Shown: piece after piece, positions 1 to 5,007 of the stretch
Layout of the letters: each line of letters opens with the position of its first letter
How positions within the stretch are numbered: the stretch's first letter is position 1
Assembly (NCBI GenBank): GCA_040877445.1
Contig: JBBDNT010000330.1
Coordinates: 1 to 9,807 of the forward strand
Origin: JBBDNT01 sp040877445
GTDB lineage: Bacteria > Planctomycetota > Planctomycetia > Planctomycetales > Planctomycetaceae
DNA length: 9,807 nt
Reading direction: 5' to 3'
Notes under the pieces: model-generated
Told to the model about the DNA's origin: nothing
Database searches by the model: none
Seen by the model: the letters and a program-made list of their open reading frames with translations, nothing else
Made by a program: the position numbers and the translations under genes

Positions 1-60
1 CAATCCGCTTACTTCGTGCGCGGCTCTTCAAGATTCTTTTCGTCGTTCGAGCTTCGACAT

Positions 61-89
61 TCGACATTCCGCCCGCCCCCGGCTATAAT
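61..89 (+). promoter_or_regulatory. Predicted sigma-70-type promoter for rpmI-rplT
   Basis: A TCGACA box at 61-66 (5 of 6 to the TTGACA consensus) is separated by exactly 17 bases from a perfect TATAAT at 84-89. Transcription would start near 96, giving a leader of about 35 bases before the rpmI ATG at 131. The spacing and -10 match make this the best promoter in the window. It implies that rpmI-rplT can be transcribed without infC, which in many bacteria lies immediately upstream; no infC end is visible in the first 130 bases. Confidence 0.7.
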
Positions 90-130
90 CGCCGCTCTTC
101 CAACATCGTTCCAGACCAGCGATCGCCGCC

Positions 131-331
131 ATGCCCAAGCAGAAAACCCATAAGGGAATGAAGAAGCGGTTCACCGTGACCGCCTCCGGGAAGATCAAGC
201 ACCGCGCGGCGAACCGCGGGCACAAGTTGAGCCACAAGTCCGGCAAGCGGAAGATGCAGCTTCGCCAGGACAGCGTCATCGCCGGCACGCAGGCCGAGAT
301 GGTCGTCGCCGCGCTCCGCCCCTGTATGTAG
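131..331 (+). CDS. rpmI: 50S ribosomal protein L35
   Basis: This encodes the small basic large-subunit ribosomal protein bL35, 66 residues, the usual length for the family. The N-terminal PKQKTHKGMKKRFTVTASGK block and the following KHRAANRGHKLSHKSGKRK stretch are the family signature. The ATG at 131 is chosen because the conserved MPKxKTHKG start follows directly. No Shine-Dalgarno is evident upstream, so initiation may use a leader without one. It sits 174 bases ahead of rplT, the usual partner, and the predicted promoter at 61-89 precedes it. In most bacteria the gap to rplT is short; here it is filled with repeats. Identification is by direct recognition of the conserved sequence. Confidence 0.97.
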   Translation: MPKQKTHKGMKKRFTVTASGKIKHRAANRGHKLSHKSGKRKMQLRQDSVIAGTQAEMVVAALRPCM

Positions 332-352
332 CCTTCCGCCGAAGATCGGGCC

Positions 353-480
353 GGCAGACAGGAATGTCTGATCGGCCGGCAGGAATGTCTGCCCCACGGC
401 AGACAGGAATGTCTACCCCACGGATCGGCAGACAGGAATGTCTACCCCACGGATCGGCAGACAGGAATGTCTGCCCCACC
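353..480 (+). repeat. Five-unit repeat array between rpmI and rplT
   Basis: Five units share a GGCAGACAGGAATGTCT core followed by RCCCCAC and GGATC. Units start at 353, 378, 398, 427 and 456. The units at 398-426 and 427-455 are identical 29-mers. The first is a 25-base variant, the second lacks AGAC and GGATC (20 bases), and the last ends at the array edge. The core is an imperfect palindrome (CAGACA...TGTCTG), so each unit could fold as a short hairpin in RNA. Similar GGCAGACATTCCTGTCTGCC-like words are, as I recall, dispersed in planctomycete genomes. There are no unique spacers, so it is not a CRISPR array. Confidence 0.9.
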
Positions 481-505
481 TCCACCACCAGCATCGACCG
501 AAGCC

Positions 506-874
506 ATGAGAGTCACGTCAGGGGCCGCCCGTCACCGCTCGAAGAAGCGGCTTTTCAAGGAAGCCCGCGGCAATTACGGCGGACGCAGCAAACTGCTGCG
601 GACGATCAAGGAGACGATCCTCCGCGCCCGCGCGTTCGCCTTCCGCGATCGCCGGGCCCGCAAGCGGAATTTCCGCCAGTTGTGGATCACGCGGCTCACG
701 GCCGCCTGCCGTCAGCGGGGGATGTCTTACTCGGTCTTCATCCACGGCTTGACGCTCGCCGGGATCGAGTTGAACCGCAAGACGATGAGCGAGTTGGCGA
801 TCCACGAGCCGGCGGTGTTCGACGAAATCGTCGAAGCGGCCCGCGCCGCCCTCGCCGCGAATTCCGCCGCCTGA
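506..874 (+). CDS. rplT: 50S ribosomal protein L20
   Basis: This encodes bL20, 122 residues, a normal length of about 118-122. L20 binds 23S rRNA early in large-subunit assembly and in some bacteria represses its own operon by binding mRNA. The recognisable blocks are ARHRSKKRLFKEARGNYGGR near the N-terminus, the basic FRDRRARKRNFRQLWITR segment in the middle helix, and GMSYSVFIHGL followed by LNRKTMSELAI in the C-terminal domain. The ATG at 506 places the family's basic N-terminus at residue 1. An in-frame ATG at 467 would add a proline-rich 13-residue extension derived from the upstream repeat and is unlikely to be used. No clear Shine-Dalgarno precedes 506. Confidence 0.97.
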   Translation: MRVTSGAARHRSKKRLFKEARGNYGGRSKLLRTIKETILRARAFAFRDRRARKRNFRQLWITRLTAACRQRGMSYSVFIHGLTLAGIELNRKTMSELAIHEPAVFDEIVEAARAALAANSAA

Positions 875-911
875 AATATCGGGTGGCATGCCCTGAGGCT
901 TTGCGAAGGGC

Positions 912-993
912 GGGTGGCGGGGGCGCTTCGCGAAGCGAAAGCCCCCGGCGCGCGCCACGGGGGCTTCCGCGTTGCGGAGCGCCCCCGCCACCC
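912..993. repeat. Cloverleaf-like palindromic element after rplT
   Basis: A perfect 16-base terminal inverted repeat (GGGTGGCGGGGGCGCT at 912-927, complement at 978-993) encloses further dyads. These are the 14-base palindrome CGCTTCGCGAAGCG at 924-937, a 9-base stem at 939-947/958-966, and a CCGC/GCGG mini-stem at 967-970/974-977. As RNA or single-stranded DNA this would fold into a cloverleaf. It could end the rpmI-rplT transcript, but there is no T-tract. The same architecture and terminal sequence recur at 4498-4629. The 298 bases between rplT and the cold-shock gene hold this element, a tandem duplication and a promoter; no further gene was seen. Confidence 0.85.
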
Positions 994-1037
994 ATCGCCG
1001 AAGAGAGTTGGCGTCGCCAAGAACTCTTGCCACACCC

Positions 1038-1073
1038 TGCGGCCTGTTGCGTCAATGCGGCCTGTTGCGTCAA
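1038..1073 (+). repeat. Perfect 18-base tandem duplication
   Basis: TGCGGCCTGTTGCGTCAA occurs twice back to back (1038-1055 and 1056-1073). The second copy supplies the TTGCGT that is the candidate -35 box of the cold-shock gene promoter. The first copy carries the same box 18 bases further upstream. Confidence 0.9.
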
Positions 1074-1093
1074 GGGGAAATATCGGGTATGAT
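1065..1093 (+). promoter_or_regulatory. Candidate promoter for the cold-shock gene
   Basis: TTGCGT at 1065-1070 is followed, after 17 bases, by TATGAT at 1088-1093 (5 of 6 to TATAAT). Only the TTG half of the -35 box matches consensus. A start near 1100 would give a leader of roughly 73 bases before the ATG at 1173; leaders that control translation at low temperature are common for this family, but no specific structure was identified here. Confidence 0.45.
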
Positions 1094-1172
1094 CGATGCT
1101 TGGCGGCGCGGGTTTCTGAACAGATGTTATTCGGGCGGCGCCGCGGGACTCCACTTCTTCGGGATGCGATTC

Positions 1173-1370
1173 ATGGCTGAAGGCACGATCAAGCGGCTGA
1201 CGGACAAGGGGTTCGGGTTCATCGACACCGGAACCGGCACGGACATGTTCTTCCACTCGTCGGCGCTGGAGGGCGTTCGCTACGACGACCTGCAGGAAGG
1301 CCAGCGCGTCTCCTACACCGAAGGCCGCGGACCCAAAGGCCCCCGCGCCGAGAACGTCCGGCCCCTCTGA
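1173..1370 (+). CDS. Cold-shock domain protein
   Basis: The product is a 65-residue single cold-shock domain (CSD) protein, the standard length of the CspA family. Such proteins bind single-stranded nucleic acid and act as RNA chaperones in the cytoplasm. The RNP1 motif KGFGFI lies at residues 12-17 and the RNP2-like motif MFFH at 25-28, both with the usual aromatic residues on the binding face. The sequence is contiguous with MAEGTIKRLTDKGFGFI, a typical family start, so ATG 1173 is chosen; ATG 1164 would add only MRF. No strong Shine-Dalgarno is present. It has its own candidate promoter and is followed after 25 bases by a strong hairpin, so it may be largely monocistronic. The paralogue type (cspA, cspB and so on) cannot be told from sequence. 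Confidence 0.95.
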   Translation: MAEGTIKRLTDKGFGFIDTGTGTDMFFHSSALEGVRYDDLQEGQRVSYTEGRGPKGPRAENVRPL

Positions 1371-1395
1371 GGTTTCGGAACCGGTCCGAATCACA

Positions 1396-1429
1396 CGGGA
1401 GGCCGGCGAGTTTCCTCGCCGGCTTCCCG
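1396..1429 (+). terminator. Strong hairpin after the cold-shock gene
   Basis: A 15-base-pair stem (1396-1410 with 1415-1429, one G-U pair) closes on a TTTC loop; the core is GCCGGCGAG/CTCGCCGGC. It begins 25 bases after the cold-shock stop codon. There is no run of T after the stem, so it may act as an attenuator or RNA 3'-end stabiliser rather than a classical intrinsic terminator. Confidence 0.6.
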
Positions 1430-1532
1430 CGCGTTCGGACGAAGCCATTTCATCGCCATCACGTCACGGCCGTCGCACATCTCGAAGTCGTTCACCGAGC
1501 GAGTCGCCGATTCGCTCCTCGTTCCTCCAGTC

Positions 1533-1537
1533 GGGAG
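1533..1537 (+). promoter_or_regulatory. Shine-Dalgarno GGGAG pointing to an AUC start
   Basis: GGGAG at 1533-1537 ends 7 bases before the ATC at 1545, an ideal distance. Most other genes in this window lack such a motif, so its presence and spacing support initiation at the ATC codon. No ATG, GTG or TTG in the right frame was found upstream. Confidence 0.55.
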
Positions 1538-1544
1538 ACACGCT

Positions 1545-1706
1545 ATCGCCAAGCAACGCAACACCTACGCCAAACGCGTCCGCGAAATGGAAAAGAAGCG
1601 GAAGGCCGAAGAGAAACGCGACCGCCGCCGTCGGAAGGACGACGAGCCGGCCAATAATCCGCCCGCTGCCGACGACGTGTCGCTTCCGCACACCGATCCC
1701 GGCTGA
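1545..1706 (+). CDS. Small highly basic protein with apparent AUC start
   Basis: The frame encodes 53 residues. It begins (M/I)AKQRNTYAKRVREMEKKR and continues with a dense Lys/Arg/Glu helix to about residue 34, then an acidic-to-proline-rich tail (DDEPANNPPAADD) to the TGA at 1704-1706. The composition suggests a charged helix or coiled coil that could contact RNA or ribosomes; no enzyme motif is present. From memory, small MAKQRNTxxKRxREMEKKRKA-type proteins are common in planctomycetes and some other bacteria, often near cold-shock or translation genes, but their function is unknown to me. The expected ATG is ATC here, preceded by GGGAG at 7 bases. The only internal ATG (1587) would lose the conserved N-terminus. 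Alternatives are a sequencing error (ATG to ATC) or a dead start codon. It follows the cold-shock gene and precedes the zinc-knuckle gene on the same strand. Confidence 0.6.
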   Translation: MAKQRNTYAKRVREMEKKRKAEEKRDRRRRKDDEPANNPPAADDVSLPHTDPG

Positions 1707-1761
1707 TCCGGCCGCGGCCGACACGCTTCCCGATTCATCGAATCCTCGCCGGAGCCGTGAG

Positions 1762-2073
1762 ATGCACCACCAGAAGCCCGTTCCGCTGGGAATGTTCAGC
1801 AGCAAGCCCCGGCGCGTGTGCGCGATTTGCGGCACTCCCAGTTATTCCGCCTCCGGCGTGCATCCGCAGTGCGCCCAGGAGAAGGCCGATCGCGAGCAGA
1901 CCGCGCGCCTCAAGGCGCAGCAGAAGGCCGCCCCTCCCAAGCCCGCCGTCGAGAACCATGAAGTCCTCCGCCCCTGGCACAAGCGCTGTCCCAAGTGCAA
2001 GGAGCAGGTCCACGTCCGCAAGCCGGACTGCCGCTGCGGCTACCGCTTCCCCAAAATCGCCGCCGCTCGCTGA
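1762..2073 (+). CDS. Small protein with two zinc-knuckle motifs, unknown function
   Basis: The product has 103 residues and carries two metal-binding sites of matching spacing. The first is C20-x2-C23-x10-H34-x2-C37 and the second is C76-x2-C79-x10-C90-x-C92. Between them (residues 38-62) lies a charged Glu/Lys/Gln-rich segment likely to be helical. No signal peptide or membrane segment is present, so it should be cytoplasmic. Each site resembles a small zinc ribbon or treble-clef knuckle of the kind used to bind nucleic acid or protein. I do not recognise a named family. The ATG at 1762 is supported by GGAG at 1751-1754, 7 bases upstream. The gene ends 6 bases before the oxidoreductase-SelD fusion, so the two are probably co-transcribed, but this alone does not prove a link to selenium metabolism. 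Confidence 0.85.
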   Translation: MHHQKPVPLGMFSSKPRRVCAICGTPSYSASGVHPQCAQEKADREQTARLKAQQKAAPPKPAVENHEVLRPWHKRCPKCKEQVHVRKPDCRCGYRFPKIAAAR

Positions 2074-2079
2074 GTTCTC

Positions 2080-4374
2080 ATGCGTTCGCGACTTGCCGAC
2101 CGTGCTCTCGTTCTGATCGGCGCCGGACACACCAATCTGCACGTCGTCCGCATGTGGCGGATGCGGCCGATCCCGGGGGTCGAGTTGACGCTCGTTTCCC
2201 CGTTCGGCCGGGCGACGTACAGCGGAATGCTCGCCGGCACGCTCGCCGGCCAGTACGCGCCCGATGAAATGGAGATCGACCTGTACCGCTTCGCCCAAAG
2301 CTGCGGCGTGCGGTACGTCGACGCGGCCGTCGCCGGCTTCGATCCCGAGTCGCGCGAGGTGCGGTTCGACGATCGCCCGCCGTTGCGGTTCGACGTCGCC
2401 TCGATCGGCCTCGGCTCGGTCCCTTCCGGTTCCGAAGTGTGGAAGGCGCATCGCGAGGTGCTCTCCATCAAGCCGATGCCCACCTTCCGCGCCCGGTTCG
2501 AGGCCCGCCTGCAAGAGGTCTATCGCGAAACGAACCACGCGCGGATTTGCGTCGTCGGGGGCGGGGCCGCGGGGGTCGAAGTCGCCTTTTGTCTCGAACG
2601 GCTGCTCCAGCAGCGACGGCTGCACGCCGCCCTCACCCTCGTCGACTCGAACGACCGGCTGCTGCCGGGATATCGCCCCGCCACGTCCCGCCTCGCGCGG
2701 CGCGAGTGCGACCGCCGAGGAATTCGCGTCGAGACCGAGCGCCGGGCGCGAGACTACTCCGACGGCAAGGTGCGGTTCGAGGAAGGCCCGCCGATCGAGG
2801 CGGACATCGTCGTTTGGGCGACCGCCGCCGCGCCGCCGGCGATCCTCGCGGAGTTCCATCTGCCGAACAGCGACGACGGGTTTCTCGCCGTCCGCCGCAC
2901 GTTGCGAACGATCGCCGAATTCCCCGTGTTCGTCGTCGGCGACACCGCGACGATCGTCGACAGCCCGGTCCCCAAGGCGGGCGTGTACGCCGTGCGCGAG
3001 GGGAGGATCCTGTGGGAGAACCTCCGCCGGCTGTTCGAGCATCGGCCGCTCGTCGAGTACGACCCGCAACGCGGGTTTCTGTCGCTCATCGGCACGGGGG
3101 ACGGCCGCGCCATCGGCGAGTACAAGGGCGTCTCGTTCCACAACCGGCTCGCGTGGAAGTGGAAGGATCATCTCGACCGCAAGTTCATGCGGATGTATCA
3201 GGACTACCGTCCGATGACCGCCGAGATGTCCGCCGCCGCGGATGAACCCGGTTCGAAAAGCGTCCCGGACGCTCGCAGCGTCCGGGACGCCGCGCCGGTG
3301 ATGCGCTGCCGGGGCTGTGGCGGAAAGGTGGGGGCGGGCGTGCTTGCCGCCGCGCTCGATCGGCTGAAGGTCGCGTCGCCGGAGGGAGTGCGGATCGGCC
3401 TCGACCGGCCGGACGACGCGGCGGTGCTCGACCCCGCGCGGCACCCGGCCGAAGTCCTCTCGGTCGATTTCTTCCAGCCATTCCTGGACGACCCTTATCT
3501 CGTCGGGCGGATCGCGGCCCTCAACGCGCTGAGCGACTTGTGGGCGATGGGGGCCGAGCCGACCGGCGCGATGGCGATGGCGGCGATTCCTCCCGGCCCG
3601 CCGCGCCGGCAGGCCGAGTACCTGTTCCAGATGCTCGCCGGGGGATTGCGCGAGTTGACCGCCGCGGGGGCGACGCTCCTCGGCGGACATACGACGGAAA
3701 GCGACGAGCCGACGATCGGCTACACGGTGATCGGCAGCCTCCGCGGCCGCGAGCCGCTCGCGAAGGGCAACCTCCGCGAGGGAGATTCGCTGTTATTGAC
3801 GAAGCCGCTGGGGACCGGCGCGATTCTCGCCGGGCACATGCGGTCCGCCGCCCGCGCGGCCTGGATGCGGGGCATGCTCGAACGGATGCTGCACTCCAAC
3901 GCCGAGGCGGCCCGGATCGCCCGGGTGTTCGAGGTGGAGTCGGCGACCGACGTCACCGGGTTCGGTCTCGCGGGGCATCTGCTCGAAATGCTCGACGCGG
4001 CGAAACGCGACGCCGACTTGTGGGTCAGCGAAGTGCCGTTGCTGGACGGCTTCGCCGAGATGGCCGTCCGCGGCATCCGCAGCACGCTCGAACCGTCGAA
4101 CCGGCTGGTGGCGGACCGCATCGTTCCGGACGAGCACCACCTGCGGGACGATCCCGCGTGGGAGGCGCTGTTCGACCCGCAGACCGCGGGGGGACTGCTG
4201 CTGGCGGTCCGGCCGGAAGCGGCGCTCGCGCTTCGCCAGGCATTGCGCGAGGCGGGACATCGCGAGGCGGCGGTCATCGGCGTCGTGGGGGGTGAGTCGG
4301 AAACGCCGATCGTGACCGCCCGCCGCCAGGAATGCGTCGGCGGCCCCGCCCCGGATCGCGTTCCCGCCGGGTGA
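2080..4374 (+). CDS. selD: Fused FAD-dependent oxidoreductase and selenide, water dikinase
   Basis: The product has 764 residues and two parts. Residues 1 to about 385 form a two-dinucleotide pyridine-nucleotide oxidoreductase fold: GAGHTN at 14-19 for FAD, GGGAAGVE at 160-167 for NAD(P)H, and the second FAD motif VFVVGDTA at 283-290. This matches the known oxidoreductase family found fused N-terminal to SelD (the TIGR03169 type). Residues about 408-764 are SelD, which makes selenophosphate from selenide and ATP for selenocysteine or selenouridine synthesis. It has the RGCGGKV active-site loop (Cys413, Lys416, equivalent to E. coli Cys17 and Lys20), the Asp pair 445-446 in RPDDAAV, GGHTTESDEP at 535-544, DVTGFG at 624-629 and FDPQTAGG at 698-705. 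The oxidoreductase may deliver reduced selenium to the kinase, but this is inference. The linker, residues 388-407, contains a palindromic DNA repeat. The start at 2080 lies 6 bases after the zinc-knuckle gene. No selA, selB or tRNA-Sec is in the window. Confidence 0.95.
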   Translation: MRSRLADRALVLIGAGHTNLHVVRMWRMRPIPGVELTLVSPFGRATYSGMLAGTLAGQYAPDEMEIDLYRFAQSCGVRYVDAAVAGFDPESREVRFDDRPPLRFDVASIGLGSVPSGSEVWKAHREVLSIKPMPTFRARFEARLQEVYRETNHARICVVGGGAAGVEVAFCLERLLQQRRLHAALTLVDSNDRLLPGYRPATSRLARRECDRRGIRVETERRARDYSDGKVRFEEGPPIEADIVVWATAAAPPAILAEFHLPNSDDGFLAVRRTLRTIAEFPVFVVGDTATIVDSPVPKAGVYAVREGRILWENLRRLFEHRPLVEYDPQRGFLSLIGTGDGRAIGEYKGVSFHNRLAWKWKDHLDRKFMRMYQDYRPMTAEMSAAADEPGSKSVPDARSVRDAAPVMRCRGCGGKVGAGVLAAALDRLKVASPEGVRIGLDRPDDAAVLDPARHPAEVLSVDFFQPFLDDPYLVGRIAALNALSDLWAMGAEPTGAMAMAAIPPGPPRRQAEYLFQMLAGGLRELTAAGATLLGGHTTESDEPTIGYTVIGSLRGREPLAKGNLREGDSLLLTKPLGTGAILAGHMRSAARAAWMRGMLERMLHSNAEAARIARVFEVESATDVTGFGLAGHLLEMLDAAKRDADLWVSEVPLLDGFAEMAVRGIRSTLEPSNRLVADRIVPDEHHLRDDPAWEALFDPQTAGGLLLAVRPEAALALRQALREAGHREAAVIGVVGGESETPIVTARRQECVGGPAPDRVPAG
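3260..3290. repeat. Perfect 14-base inverted repeat inside the SelD fusion linker
   Basis: GCGTCCCGGACGCT at 3260-3273 and its exact complement at 3277-3290 flank a 3-base loop. The repeat lies in frame in the linker of the fusion, encoding residues 394-404 (SVPDARSVRDA), between the oxidoreductase and SelD domains. The word AGCGTCCGGGACGC is, as I recall, a common dispersed palindrome in planctomycetes, which suggests insertion into a tolerant linker. Confidence 0.9.
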
Positions 4375-4414
4375 GCGATTCGCACGAGTCGGGATCCGGC
4401 CATCGACGCCGTAG

Positions 4415-4453
4415 TACGTCGTCCAGTTCGAATTTGGATGTTGGCCGCATGTA
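4415..4453 (+). pseudogene. Remnant related to the small CPxC protein gene at 9105-9383
   Basis: Read on the plus strand this stretch encodes YVVQFEFGCWPHV. The minus-strand gene at 9105-9383 encodes YVFQIEFGSWRHV at residues 59-71, with about 10 of 14 residues the same when the next R is included. A TAG stop (4412-4414) sits where the intact copy has a Tyr codon, and no start or CPxC segment was found upstream. The similarity also holds at DNA level, so it could be repeat DNA rather than a former gene. The frame then stays open through the neighbouring repeats to 4744, which I take to be coincidence. The 4375-5007 intergenic stretch holds this remnant and the repeats listed next; no other gene was seen. 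Confidence 0.45.
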
Positions 4454-4497
4454 AGGCAACGCGGGGAATTCGAACTACCGTGGTGCGAATCGTCGAG

Positions 4498-4629
4498 GGG
4501 TGGCTGGGGTCGAAGCGAAGCGCAGCCCCCAGCGATGCGCCGACACGCTCACCATCCACTGGGGGCGATCTGCCGATGCGGGTCGACGAGCGTGGACGCC
4601 GTCTCCCGGCAGATCGACCCCAGCCACCC
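4498..4629. repeat. Second cloverleaf-like palindromic element
   Basis: A perfect 16-base terminal inverted repeat (GGGTGGCTGGGGTCGA at 4498-4513, complement at 4614-4629) encloses stems at 4525-4532/4559-4566 (GCCCCCAG/CTGGGGGC) and 4566-4575/4607-4616 (CGATCTGCCG/CGGCAGATCG). Terminal sequence, a GAAGCGAA-type word next to the left end, and an internal AGCCCCC arm match the element at 912-993, so the two look like one family. It lies in a stretch of about 205 bases (4453-4659) that separates two segments contiguous in the copy near 9080-9215. Confidence 0.85.
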
Positions 4630-4660
4630 GACCGGCAGTTCATTTTGCCGCCGCTGCCTA

Positions 4661-4741
4661 AGACGGATTGGCAATCCTTCCAACGGCATCGAGTCGGCAG
4701 AACGATCGACCTCCGGCAACGTTCGAAGCCTCACCGCCGGA
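4661..4741 (+). repeat. Dispersed repeat, copy A (inverted relative to 9089-9170)
   Basis: This segment starts with AGACGGATTGGCAATCCTTC and ends with GCCTCACCGCCGGAT. It aligns along its whole length with the reverse complement of 9089-9170 at roughly 85 percent identity by eye with two one-base gaps. The right-hand terminal repeat is cut off at CCGGAT and the next element (4749-4875) begins a few bases later, suggesting truncation by a later event. Confidence 0.85.
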
Positions 4742-4748
4742 TGAGCTA

Positions 4749-4875
4749 GTAGGACGGAATTGTATTCCGTCCGCCCAAGCGCCGCTATTTTCGAATCGGA
4801 AGCACGTCCGAAACCTGCGCGTCGAACGTGCGCCTCGCAGGGCGGCGGGCACGACGGAATACAATTCCGTCCTAC
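4749..4875. repeat. Element with perfect 23-base terminal inverted repeats
   Basis: The left arm (4749-4771, beginning GTAGGACGGAATTGTATTCC) and the right arm (4853-4875) are exact reverse complements separated by 81 bases. Each arm is itself partly palindromic (GGAAT...ATTCC). The centre carries no recognisable gene, so this is a small non-autonomous palindromic element or a paired-hairpin transcript end. The word GACGGAATTGTATTCCGTC resembles dispersed planctomycete repeats as I remember them. Confidence 0.85.
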
Positions 4876-4915
4876 CCGCCCTATCGTCGTCCCACCAAAT
4901 CGAATTGGACGTCGG

Positions 4916-4984
4916 CGTAGCGGAATTCGCGAGAATTCCGACCGTTGCTGCGCGCGCATCGGAAGTCTTGCGACTTCCGCTACG
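4916..4984. repeat. Nested hairpin element between convergent genes
   Basis: The outer 10-base inverted repeat CGTAGCGGAA (4916-4925)/TTCCGCTACG (4975-4984) encloses two smaller hairpins: CGGAATTC/GAATTCCG (4921-4928/4933-4940) and CGGAAGTC/GACTTCCG (4960-4967/4972-4979). It begins 23 bases past the aminotransferase stop codon on the minus strand, so it could help end that transcript, and possibly the opposing SelD transcript. Confidence 0.75.
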
Positions 4985-5007
4985 ATATCGAAATCGAAGA
5001 CGGTCTC

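Noticed and set aside
353..480. Possible CRISPR array
   Set aside because: The units are directly adjacent with no unique spacers of constant length, two neighbouring units are identical over their full 29 bases, and no cas genes are present.
467..505. Upstream in-frame start for rplT
   Set aside because: It would add a proline-rich tail derived from the repeat; the family N-terminus begins at 506.
364..1092. 242-residue open frame on the plus strand
   Set aside because: It runs through the repeat array and then overlaps rplT in another frame; its composition is that of high-GC shadow translation and it has no family features.
1735..3690. 651-residue open frame on the minus strand
   Set aside because: It lies opposite the zinc-knuckle gene and the SelD fusion, both clearly real; long antisense frames are expected at this GC content.
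4421..4476. tRNA-like TTCGAATT T-loop words
   Set aside because: AGTTCGAATT (4425-4434) and AATTCGAACT (4467-4476) are a 10-base inverted repeat; no acceptor stem, anticodon arm or CCA end can be built around them, and no tRNA-Sec was found despite the nearby selD.
4535..4744. 69-residue frame with a CRRCLRRIGNPSNG segment
   Set aside because: It is made almost wholly of repeat sequence (the cloverleaf element and repeat copy A) and has no start signal; the shared RRIGNPSNG comes from the repeat.
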